Shown: positions 37,063-47,650 of the stretch, in pieces
Numbering within the stretch: position 1 is the first letter of the stretch
How the letters are laid out: every line of letters starts with the position of its first letter
NCBI GenBank assembly: GCA_911728435.2
Contig: OU452202.1
Coordinates: 22,981,135 to 23,045,134 of the forward strand
Origin: Apoderus coryli
Taxonomy: Eukaryota; Arthropoda; Insecta; Coleoptera; Attelabidae
DNA length: 64,000 nt
Direction of reading: 5' to 3'
Notes under the pieces: model-generated
The model's database searches: none
Seen by the model: the letters and a program-made list of their open reading frames with translations, nothing else
Told to the model about the DNA's origin: nothing
Position numbers and translations under genes: made by a program

Positions 37063-38310
37063 TATTTTTTTGGCGAAATTATTATTAGGGACTAGTCTAA
37101 AATTGTATATAACTGTTGTATAATAAAATAATATATTTACGACTGTTATAAAAGTTTAGGGGTATACTGTAAAGTCGTTTAGGGGCCACCGTACTTCCGG
37201 TTATCCCGGAAGTTGGTGGAAACATTCGTACCTACACTCAGTATATTTTTTGGACGAAACGATTATTAGGGACTAGTCTAAAATTGTATATAACTGTTGT
37301 ATAATAAAATAATATAATTACGACAGTTATAAAAGTTTAGGGGTATACTATAAGGTCGATAGGGCCCACTATACTTCCGGTTATCACGGAAGTTGGTGGA
37401 AACTTACGTACCTACACTCAGTATAATTTTTGGGCGAAATGATTGTTAGCGACTAGTCTAAAATTGTATTTAACTGTTGTATAATAAAATAATATAATTA
37501 CGACAGTTATAAAAGTTTATGGGTATACTATAAGGTCGATAGGGTCCACTGTACTTCCGGTTATCCCGGAAGTTGGTAGAAACTTACGTATCTACACTCA
37601 GTATATTTTTTTGGCGAAATTATTATTAGGGACTAGTCTAAAATTGTATATAACTGTTGTATAATAAAATAATATATTTACGACTGTTATAAAAGTTTAG
37701 GGGTATACTATAAGGTCGATAGGGGCCACTGTACTTCCGGTTATCCCGGAAGTTGGTGGAAACTTACGCATCTACACTCAGTATATTTTTTTGACGAAAT
37801 GATTATTAGGGACTAGTCTAAAATAGTATATAACTGTTGTATAATAAAATAATATAATTACGCTAGTTGTAAAAGTTTAGGGGTATACTATAAGGTCGAT
37901 GGGGCCCACTGTACTTCCGGTTATCTCGGAAGTTGGTGGAAACTTACGCAACTACACTCAGTAAATTTTTTGGACGAAATGATTATTAGGGACTAGTCTA
38001 AAATTGTATATAACTGTTGTATAATAAAGTAATATAATTACGCTAGTGGTAAAAGTTTAAGGGTATACTATAAGGTCGATAGGGCCCACTGTACTTCCGG
38101 TTAACCCGGAAGTAGGTGGAAAACTACACTTAGTATATTTTTTTGACGAAATTATTATTAGCGACTAGTCTAAAATTGTATATAACTGTTGTATAATAAA
38201 ATAATATAATTACAGCAGTTATAAAAGTTTAGGCGTATACTATAAGGCCGATAGGGCCCACTGTACTTCCGGTTATCCCGGAAGTTGGTGGGGCCACTAT
38301 ACTTGCGCTT
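37063..38310. repeat. 180-bp tandem satellite, about seven units
   Basis: The string ACTTCCGGTTATCCCGGAAG recurs at about 37193, 37373, 37553, 37733, 37913, 38093 and 38265, so the period is 180 bp (the last unit is shorter). Other shared blocks are GACTAGTCTAAAATTGTATA, TGTTGTATAATAAAATAAT and TAAAAGTTTAGGGGTATACT. Units differ by a few percent. A partial unit begins near 37063, without the ETS-like palindrome upstream. There is no coding potential. The nucleosome-like period and homogeneity fit a short satellite block. Confidence 0.93.
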
Positions 38311-38789
38311 ATCCCGAAAGTTAAGAGTATTGCAAGGATATTAAGGCTACGTGCCATTTATTACGCACAGAATATTCATGAAAGTGGAGCGGAAAAGTTG
38401 ATTTAATGTATTTCAGCATCATATTTATTCTCTCTTCTCTGTTTTAACTCTTCCATTAAAACACAACTGTTTCCACTTTCCCCAAATCGTCGCCAAATGC
38501 ATCTCGCTACTGGCTGCCCACCCATAAAAAGAAAAACATTTTACTGGGACTGGGGAACGAAAAACAACGTCTTATTTATTGCGTCGGAATTTTATTGTTG
38601 AGATGTAAGTTCGCTCGCTCTCTTTCTCTCTCTCTAAAATGTAAAATATCGCATAATATTTGCTACGGACTTTGTTTCAACATTTGCGCACAAATGCGTT
38701 TTTTGTGATCAACAACTGAATCAGAAGATTGTTGTTTTATGTTCTTGTCTGAATTTTATTTTACTGTTAACAAACATTGTAGTTTATAT

Positions 38790-38838
<49 letters not shown>

Positions 38839-40050
38839 GTGTGTCCCAAAATCAAGCATACAAAAGAGCACTTGAAAATTATAGGCCAATATGAAAGAAT
38901 ATTTAAAATTCAATAGATATAAAGACACCAAGATGTCAAAACCAGCAAGTAGTTGCTTCTGAAATCATTAATGAATAAGTAATAGGTTTAAAATCAATTG
39001 GATATTCATGACGATTTAGAACTTTATCTTATATATCTACTGTTTTAAATCAATACACTTAAAGAAATACGAATTTAAATCGAATTGAATAAGAAATGAG
39101 AGCAATTAACGAATTAAAAGTATACACAGATAATTTACACAATAAAGTCTGTTCTACAAGATCTCTTTTGCATTTTTAATTTATTTAAAGAAGATTGTCG
39201 ATGTGGAAAGTTCGGACAAATTCAAATTGAACAGGAATTTAACTAAGTAAATTTGATTAATCTATCTTATATCTAGAAGGAAAGATTAATGTACACAACA
39301 TTAATCTTTACTAGAAGTATATTATAAGGTAGAAGCCAGAAATAAAAAGAAAAATCTATAGCACTTTTAACATTTATATTATAGTAAAATATATAGAACC
39401 GTTGCAATAGCACTAGCATTTGTTATCTTAAGTATATTGTATATTATAATGTATACAAGAAATCACTGCGTGATTTCCCAGTCGTTTTGTGGTTTTGGCT
39501 CACCCTGTATATAAATTTAAAATTTATGCTAAAAATTTCTAAACTTTTAAAATTTATTCGATTGCAATCTAGAAAATTTGTTAAATGTCGGCTAAATAAT
39601 GTTTTTTTTGCATCACCCTGTACATGCTGCTTATTAATTAATGTTGTTATAATCTGATAAATACTTAATTTAAATAATAAATCCACTTGTCAAATTCAAT
39701 AACCCTATAAAATTGTATACTAATATACTACTATAAATATATTAGATAGGTATTTTAAATCTGCTAGCCTAACAATGGCTGCCTATAATATGATTGTCAT
39801 CATAGGTGACGTTATTTTTTAAAACTACCATATCTCTCTATTTGAAACTCGTTGGTGCTAAATTAACGTTAACGTTAATAGCGGCGGACGTTATTTTTTT
39901 GGACTACCATATCTCTCTATTATGGTTCGTTGGTTTGTCATAATTTGATAATATTTTTTTCTAACGTTGGTGTCACTTATAAGGATTAAAATTGAAAATA
40001 TTCACAGTTTGATTAGATAATAAATTGAATTATTGTGCAATTGAAAACCA
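38311..40050. other. AT-rich intergenic with microsatellite
   Basis: CT-rich tract at 38615-38635; CACCCTGTA motifs at 39501 and 39614. No supported gene. Confidence 0.4.
38790..38833. repeat. (TA)n microsatellite
   Basis: About 44 bp of uninterrupted TA dinucleotides. Length is likely polymorphic between individuals. Confidence 0.9.
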
Positions 40051-40052
40051 TT

Positions 40053-40525
40053 ATACAGGGTGAATTAAAAAAAAAAAAAACCATAGAAATCTCTGCAACA
40101 GAACTAGAAAAAAAAAATATGTAAAACAAAGCTGGTATGACTAATGTAAAGCTTCGTTCGCTTTGTATAATATAGATACTTAACAATTAGGTAAACGTAT
40201 TGATAGGAATATTAAACACCTGTTAATTAATCGACCGAGAATCGAAATATACATACTATGGTAGTGTACACGAGCCGAATATTAACTAGGTACCTTCTGT
40301 ACCTACCTGAATCTAAATGACCCGCGAAATTAAACGATTTCTGGCCAACTACATCCGATACATTGTTGTTAACCGCAAGTCACAAGTCACAACCATATAA
40401 ATGTATTATTTATATGGGCTGCAATTTCAATATACTTACTAATTTTGTTACTGTTTTTTTGGATAGATTTTATATTTTTGAAATGCTATAAAAATTAGTC
40501 GCATCGAAAAGCCACCCTGTATATT
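40053..40525. repeat. possible MITE bounded by TATACAGGGTG / CACCCTGTATA
   Basis: TATACAGGGTG at about 40053 and the inverse CACCCTGTATA at about 40513 face each other 470 bp apart. Similar ends recur in the window. No coding content; the inverted match beyond about 12 bp is weak. Confidence 0.4.
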
Positions 40526-41282
40526 TATACCTAATATTTTAATAATTGTATATGTATGCATTTTAATAGGATGGTTATTTTACTATACGCTGTCCAACTA
40601 TTCCACATTTTGCTTCATAATTTCCTCTAACAACACGAATTACGTTTCCTATTGTAGAGATTATTTCCTCAAGAATATGCGAAAACTTTAATATATAAAT
40701 ATTCTGAATTTGCAGAAAGCGCATCAGCCAGCAGTAGTAGTAGAGGCAAAATTAAATGAATCTGCTCTCTATTCATTCACTTCTATACAAGCTATGTACC
40801 GTTTTCGCATTCCGTCAAGTTTTTCTTTCTATCATGTTTTTTTTTTATCGGCATTTTTTATTTGGTTATTTTTTTATATCTGTTCTCGTTTTCGTCAAAT
40901 CACGTCGATGAGTAGACAAATTTCTGATATCGAATTGGATGCGAATATTTGCTTTATTTATTTGTTAAACCTATTACTAATTACCCAGTTTGTTTGTACG
41001 TTTTTTGTCTCAATTTTGATATTATATTTTTTATTATGTGTTGTAATGTTTTGTGGCGTTTATTCTAAGATACAAAATAAAATAGTACGAAGTATTCTAT
41101 GATAATACTAATAGTTGAAAAATACTATTTTTTCCAAAACTATAACTGGTTCACTCTTCTTAGTTAATGTTAGGTACTCAGCGCGACGACCACGACAAGG
41201 TGGATCCCCTCTGTCAGGAAAACCCCAAAGGGTAACAAAAAACACACAAATGCAAATAACACTAGCACTTCAAAGCACTACA
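40526..41282. other. no supported gene
   Basis: A hydrophobic 130-codon frame at 40710-41102 is T-rich on the plus strand, which by itself yields Phe/Leu-rich translations. No family signature is seen, so it is not called. Confidence 0.35.
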
Positions 41283-42840
41283 ACAGCAAATGTTCAAAGA
41301 GACCACTGTTAACTTCACTTTAATTACGCGCTTAATCACTGAACTTCGGATACGTGCAAAAACATTATTGCGGATTTGATTTGATTCGCTGCCCCTCAAT
41401 TTGTAGACGTAACTGCTGTTAATCACCAATCTCGTTTCATAGACAATAGTCTTCATGTAGATCCAAAATTATTACTATTTTACATACATAGGAACTTCTC
41501 GCTCATCCCTCATCACAATAATAATATGTAGGCCTACAACCTATACCGTAAATTATTGTGAAAACGATCATCAATGCTTCAAATTGATTCATAAAGGAAC
41601 GCTAATTCGGCAGTTCACTTTCATCACAAAATTTAAACAAACAAATAAAAAATACAGTTAATAATCTTACGGTATAAACCTGCATTAGAATCTGGTAAAT
41701 ATTTTGGGAATTTGTTTTTGCAAAGCAGCCATTTTATTATTAACAAAATCTTTACTGTTAATAGCAAAAAATAACAACAACCAACTTGTGCAAAATGCAA
41801 AAGTTACATTGACATACAAAAGATATTTGACAGTTCACAATTTCCTGAAAACTAAAATAAGTCGAATTCACGCCATGACCGATTATAACCGGTTTAATTT
41901 TTTGCATTCACGCGACCCCGGTTATTGGCGGTTCCACTATGATGACGTCACGAAAAAGACCTTCATTACATTATCACAGCTAACATACACATGTTAGCTG
42001 TGACATTTATCTTCTTGGCGGTTACACAAGAGTCCGAAACCGTCAGAAACAGTCGGGATTCTGCTCAAACCAATGATGTGACATGATCACCTATGGCTCA
42101 TCTCACTTGATTTTTTTTTTTGTAAAAGGAACCTGAAACTCAACATTGTCATTAGCTAATTTGCGCTTAATTTTTCACGTAACTAGATTTGTTTCATAGG
42201 CTTCGAAACTGTCAGAAACAGTATGGATTCTGCGCATAACGTTGTTGACACGCGATGTAATTGATTTGCGCAGAATAGAGATTGTTTCTGACGATTTCAG
42301 AAGCCTGTGAAAACAATCCTAGTTACCTGAAAAATGAAGCGCAAATTAGCTAATGATAATGTTCATGAAGGGCTTTTTCGTAGTGAAACCGGCAATAACC
42401 GGGGTCGCGTGAATGCAAAAAGTTAAACCGTTTATAACCGGTTATAATCGATAATGGCGTGAATTCGACTTATGTTTTAGTTTTCAGGAAATTGTGAACT
42501 GTCAAATATTTTTTGTATGCACTAGTTAGTTGTTGTTTGTTGTTATTTTTTGCTATTAAGATTTCGTTAATAATAAAATTGCTGCTTTGCAAAAACAAAT
42601 TCCAAAAATATTTATCAGATTATAATGCAGGTTTGTTTCAACACTTATCTATGATTTGTTTGTGATGAAAGTGAACGGCGGAAACATTTTAGAGTTGTAG
42701 GCCTACATATTATTATTGTGATGAGTGATGAGTGAGAAATTTCTGTTGTAAAACATGAACGGTTTATGTAAAATACTAATAATTTTAGTGATTAAGTGCG
42801 TAAATAAAGTGAAGGTAACGGTGGTCTCTTCGAACATTTG
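41283..42840. repeat. nested fold-back (inverted repeat) of about 1.6 kb
   Basis: The outer arms 41283-41975 and 42361-42840 are inverted copies sharing many blocks, for example GACAGTTCACAATTTCCTGA, AAGTCGAATTCACGCCAT, CATTCACGCGACCCCGGTTA and ATAATATGTAGGCCTACAAC. Inside is a second inverted pair, 42142-42240 against 42263-42363 (CATTAGCTAATTTGCGCTT, GTCAGAAACA). A third partial copy of the inner unit lies at 42019-42060. A further small palindrome sits at 41976-42005 (CACAGCTAACA / TGTTAGCTGTG). No transposase is present. It looks like a foldback-type element with one inverted insertion inside another. Confidence 0.8.
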
Positions 42841-44329
42841 GTTCTTTCGCTACGCGATAAGTCGTTGTAAAAATAACCGATTTGTGTTTGCGGTTTTTGT
42901 TATTAGTGTAGTTGTTCAATATGCGAAAATATCATTTTAGCAGATGAACTTTTATTAATTATTATTAACAATACTGTTCATTTTCGCCGTCTCTACAATT
43001 GGCAACGCCGGGAATATTATCCCTACAGCTTATGTTGGAAGTCCTATTGAAAAATGGTTGTCATAGGCGCCGATTTACCGGGAAAAAACGTGGATTTGCC
43101 CCATTTTGTAAACATCGAATAACAATTCCGAAACAAATTTTTTATAGTTTTTCATGCTTCTCTGAGCACATGGTTAAAATTTTTGTACTGAGTGATAGTT
43201 CACCCTGTATATTCTTGAAATTCGGTGCGGGATATAAAATTGTATTCTAAACAACAATTTAGACAAATTCAAACCGCACATTCGATGTATTTGTGTTTAG
43301 TTTTATAACAAACTTGTGATTTAAGCAGGCGTGTCTTATTTAAATAAATTTATACGAAAACTTATTTCTACTTAACATCGTCCAATTTCACACTCTGTCA
43401 CATTTCGTCTAAATTTTCTAACGCAACGCTTTTCGGTTTCCGTAATAGGATTCCCAACCAAGTCCAATTATTCGTAAATAACAGAACCACTGGTATATAT
43501 TTACCGTGTAAGTAACGTTTTTTTCTTTTTATACGTTATGAAGCCAGCAAGTGCCTTTATATTTTGCAATTTAAACTTTCAATCCACTGGGAAAGGGCGA
43601 GCTATAGTGCATTCTCGTAGAATCTCTTTTTCTCTTCGCAAAGTTTTATTCTTAAAGTTGCCAAAACTATAAAAATCATATATGAAAATATGTATATCAT
43701 CATGACAACCCATCAATATTCAAAGAGAACGAGCAATCGTTCCTCGATTTGGAATACAAACATATGGGTTGACAGGTAAACAAAACTGTTTCATAATTCA
43801 AAATGTCAATGAAAATTGAACTAAAAACACGAAAGTAAAATATAAGTTATAGAGAGTGCAAAAAAAAGTCGACATATTATAAAGAGTTGTGTTTTGTTAC
43901 AGAGATCGCATCGCGTTAATCTTACATTTTTTTGATACGCCCATGTCATTTTATCTCTTGAATATTTAATGAGGAAACTAAAAAGAACATCTAAGCTTTC
44001 AATAAAGATAAAGGAGCTGCCTTTATGTGTTCCTCTTTTATTTTATAAATAAATAATTGCAGGAAAAATGGTTCTTTACTATTGTTTATTTGTTCGTTGC
44101 ATCAGTAACATTTCTTGATTTAATTTGGACCATTTAAGTTTTACTTATTTTATTGACCATGAAGTGGAAACACTAAAGAAGTGTGTAGGTGATGATTAAA
44201 TTTATTGAAGTGTTTAAAGAAATAGTAACTTGTATCTAAAACGAGACTGAAGGATTTCTGGAAAAACTTACATGTAATAAAGCGACAGTCAGGCGGCTAT
44301 AATGCGAACAAGTCAAAAGTTCTATCACT
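42841..44329. other. AT-rich intergenic
   Basis: CACCCTGTATA motif at 43201. No gene or further element recognised. Confidence 0.35.
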
Positions 44330-45551
44330 TCCAATAAACACACGTACGTAAAAAAAACGTTTAAATTTACTAATAATGTTTTATTAAAATCGTGTTTTTA
44401 TTACATAGAATATACTCAAAAATGTATGGGTATTAAACGTTACATACAACGTGTAAAGACAAACGTTTTATATTAGTGAATAAATAACAACTTTGTGTGG
44501 TGTTCAAAACACGTTAAAACAACGTTGATAATAATATTTTTAAAACGTTTCCAGAATACGTCGAATACACGTAGAAAATAAACGATGCATACACGAATTT
44601 TATTGTTATATATTTATTTTTAAACAATGTTTCTAAAGAACATTGAATTAATGTGTAGATACTTGTATTTTTAAAACAATACATTTATTAACGTAATATT
44701 GACGTATATTGTAAGGATTTTTTAAAGTTTGTTTTGCATGTAAAAGCTTGAATAAATCGTTTAAAAAATCAGGTTTAGTTTAAATATAGATTAGAGGAAT
44801 GCACAAAATATGTATGTATTAAAGGGTCAAATTTGTGTTCGAGTTACGATTTAGCAAAGACAAAGTTTATTAGGTTATGGTCTACTAATAATGGTCATCT
44901 TTAGACGAAAGACGGAAATATTCACTAAATTAGATAGGGTAAATTTTTTATGGTACCTACTTACATAAAACATTTAGGTATAATGTCTACTTCCAAAAAT
45001 CACAACGTAACACACACTAAACTAAAGCACGAGATTGTTGATGAAACTAACCCTGCTACTAATGTAAAAGGGGGATTACATTCGTATTACTTTAATGCAA
45101 AAATCAAATGGAGTTAGTGATCGTCTGACCGTCATCAGAACCAATAGGATTCCTCCCCGCGATTTAACAAACCACATTTTTATTAGTAAAAATAACGTTT
45201 TAAAAATACGTTTTTTACACTATTAAAAATGACCAATGCTGGTAGGCTTTTTCTAACACGATTTTCTCACTGTAAATAAATCGGCGTTTTTTAAAAGGTG
45301 GGAAACCATCGTCTTGGTTCTGACAGTGACAGTCATTTACGCTGTCGAATTTGGAAACTTGAGTACACTAGTAGACGATTTGTTCCTACTCGTTCATTAC
45401 GAGTAGGAACAAACCTTCTACTTTTATTTTAGTAATGTATTTTTCTTGAACCTTGTTACAGTTTTTTTATTCTTTTCCTTTCTTGGGATTTAAGGTTCTT
45501 ATAAGCAATTTTTTTTTCCTTTGGAAATATGTTTATTTCATGTCAAAGTAC

Positions 45552-45587
45552 GTACAACGTTTCGGCTTATTCGCCTTCCTCAGGTAC
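45552..45587 (-). ncRNA. hammerhead-ribozyme-like core, unit 1
   Basis: Minus strand: GUAC, CUGAGGA, a 3-bp stem GGC/GCC with a 6-nt loop, GAAA, then ACGU, U and GUAC. The GUAC segments can pair as stem I; ACGU is self-complementary, as in short helix III forms that work as dimers. There is one extra A between the CUGAGGA box and stem II, which may weaken or abolish activity. Confidence 0.5.
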
Positions 45588-45804
45588 ATCTCGTTTATTT
45601 ACTTGTAGTGTGCTCATCATGATGTTGTTCGATGGATCTGAAGATAGATGCCGACATATTTTCACCCATGTCATATGTATTTTAGTAATGTATTTTTCTT
45701 GAACCTTGTTACAGTTTTTTTATTCTTTTCCTTTCTTGGGATTTAAGGTTCTTATAAGCAATTTTTTTTTCCTTTGGAAATATGTTTATTTCATGTCAAA
45801 GTAC

Positions 45805-45840
45805 GTACAACGTTTCGGCTTATTCGCCTTCCTCAGGTAC
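45805..45840 (-). ncRNA. hammerhead-ribozyme-like core, unit 2
   Basis: Same sequence and folding as the core 253 bp to its left. Predicted cleavage at both sites would release one 253-nt RNA unit. Confidence 0.5.
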
Positions 45841-45987
45841 ATCTCGTTTATTTACTTGTAGTGTGCTCATCATGATGTTGTTCGATGGATCTGAAGATAG
45901 ATGCCGACATATTTTCACCCATGTCATATGTATTTTAGTAATGTATTTTTCTTGAACCTTGTTACAGTTTTTTTATTCTTTTCCTTT

Positions 45988-46135
45988 CACTACAAGTAAA
46001 TAAACGAGATGTACCTGAGGAAGGCGAATAAGCCGAAACGTTGTACGTACTTTGACATGAAATAAACATATTTCCAAAGGAAAAAAAAATTGCTAACAAG
46101 AACCTTAAATCCCAAGAAAGGCAAAGAATAAAAAA
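45988..46135 (+). repeat. inverted partial copy of the 253-bp unit
   Basis: The plus strand here repeats the unit in reverse orientation with small changes (GCTAACAAGAACC, GGCAAAGAAT), from TACAAGTAAATAAACGAG to the CCCAAGAAAGG end. Its hammerhead-like core is intact at 46011-46046. Confidence 0.8.
46011..46046 (+). ncRNA. hammerhead-ribozyme-like core, inverted copy
   Basis: Stem I GUAC 46011-46014 with GUAC 46043-46046; box CUGAGGA 46015-46021; extra A 46022; stem II GGC 46023-46025 with GCC 46032-46034; GAAA 46035-46038; helix III ACGU 46038-46041; predicted cleavage after U46042. Everything but the extra A follows the consensus. Confidence 0.5.
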
Positions 46136-46599
46136 ACCTTCTACTAGTGTACTCAAGTTTCCAAATTCGACAGCGTAAGTGACTGTCACTGTAATATTTT
46201 CGTCAGGAAAATACGACAATAAAACCTTTTTTATTTCTATTACTTAAGATTAATTTATTATACGTTGATTTTAACGTATAAAGAACGTTAATTTTAATCG
46301 ACTTATTAATATACTATTAAAACGTTAAAAAAACGTGTGAATAGCTGAATATGGTTAGACAGTATGTTAAAAAACGTATTGTAATATAATAAATTTAATA
46401 TTCAAAATAACCTCATATTAACCTTCAAGTTTTCTTAAGTTAGATTTTGGCCAGAAATGTTCGTATTAAAACCGTTGAATTAAAACGGTGTTATTTTGTA
46501 CCAAAATAAAACGGTTATTTTTTAAACGTACACGTTTAATCAACCAATGCCACGTTAATTTTACGTTTAAAAAACGTATGTGTGTTTACTGGGGCTGGA

Positions 46600-47172
46600 A
46601 CAGATACAGCAGTTAGCTAATTAGTTGCCTGATTTCTTCAGAATTTTTATTTATCGGAAGAAATTCTAATTATTTCATCTCACTCTTCAATATTTTACAC
46701 TCTAAGGAATGAATTGCTGCTTAACTAAATTTTCGTTAATGTAGCCGGCTGAATCTAATTCATTAGCTGTTCGAGTAAACAGTATAGTATAAACAGAAAT
46801 GATTAAAACAATAATTAAATGAACATCGAAAATATACCTACAGAAGCTGAAACAATATTAAATCTCTCTCATTATAATGATACGCGTTAGTTAACCTAAA
46901 TTCAAGCCTTTGTTAACCTCATTAAATACTTGGTTATCTTAACTTATTGAATGATATTACGTAATGTATGGGTACTACAACAATAATTAAACAGGTGTAT
47001 TTGATTGTGGAGCGTTTAATTAATGTGGAGACCAAAGGAGCAGCAACACATATTTCGGTATTATGTTTAAATTATACAGGGAGTGATATCTCAAGATCTA
47101 TAAGTTATAGACACAAAAATCATTTACAAAACTTTTAGGCACTGAAGAGATGTACAACCCAAAAATGTTTTC
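46600..47172. other. AT-rich intergenic
   Basis: Contains ATACAGGGAGTG at 47074. No gene. Confidence 0.35.
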
Positions 47173-47177
47173 AATTA

Positions 47178-47645
47178 TACAGGGTAGTTCGCAAACGCGC
47201 AGCAGAAGAAACTTGTTTTTTCTTAATGCGATACCCTGTATATTTTAACATAAATAAATTTTGCTCTAAAACACAAGAAAAATTACATAAGGGTTGATAT
47301 GCCTAGGTTTTTTTTTAGACAATTAAAGCTTAAATTAAATAATTTGACAATTTAAGCTTAAATTAAATAATTAAATACAAAATTCTTCTGCTTTAGAGCG
47401 TATATTTGTAAGTTATTAAAATAAACTCTAATTTAATTTTTTTTAATAAAAATGACAAAAAAATTGCGCATTTTTTTGGGAATTTTTAATATTTTTTTAT
47501 GAAAAAACGGTTAGTCTGAAGCTCATGGAATATGATATCAATAAAAAGTATAGGAAAGGGAATTTAAGCAGATTTACATTTAACAATTTCCCAAAAAACT
47601 AGAATATAGAAAATGTGACCACCCTGTTTGTGAACTACCCTGTTT
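47178..47645. mobile_element. 468-bp element with TACAGGGTAGTTCGCAAAC inverted ends
   Basis: TACAGGGTAGTTCGCAAAC (47178) and the inverted GTTTGTGAACTACCCTGT (ending about 47645) form ends of 17-19 bp. AATTA occurs on both outer sides (47173-47177 and 47646-47650), a possible target duplication. The interior is AT-rich without frames. Non-autonomous. Confidence 0.55.
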
Positions 47646-47650
47646 AATTA

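Larger units (their letters stand above)
45427..45987 (-). repeat. head-to-tail 253-bp units (retrozyme-like)
   Basis: Unit 1 45427-45679 and unit 2 45680-45932 are practically identical; a third is cut at about 45987. The spacing is exactly 253 bp by the TTTTAGTAATG start. Each complete unit holds, on the minus strand, a hammerhead-like core. Tandem units of 170-400 bp with such a core are the form of metazoan retrozymes and of the repeated ends of Penelope-like elements. Confidence 0.8.
45331..46190. repeat. inverted-repeat unit enclosing the 253-bp tandem copies
   Basis: CAGTGACAGTCATTTACGCT ... AACTTGAGTACACTAGTAG at about 45330-45373 is mirrored at 46140-46190, nearly identical over about 50 bp. 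Just inside the left arm a perfect 15-bp hairpin (TTTGTTCCTACTCGT / ACGAGTAGGAACAAA) lies at 45379-45413. Confidence 0.75.
44330..46595. mobile_element. 2.3-kb ACGTTT-rich element with inverted ends
   Basis: The left end CCAATAAACACACGTACGT (about 44336) and inverted right end CCAGTAAACACACATACGTT (to about 46592) form the termini. Both flanks are packed with short AACGTT / ACGTTTTAA motifs (44340-44760 and 46260-46580). No transposase frame is present. The centre holds another inverted-repeat unit with hammerhead-like tandem copies, so the structure is nested. Target duplication not identified. Confidence 0.5.

Noticed and set aside
37063..38310. CRISPR-like interpretation of the tandem repeats
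   Set aside because: The whole 180-bp unit is repeated without unique spacers, and the window is eukaryotic; it is a satellite.
40710..41102. Hydrophobic 130-codon frame that looks like a membrane protein
   Set aside because: The region is T-rich, and T-rich DNA translates into Phe/Leu/Ile by default. No receptor or transporter signature and no exon boundaries.
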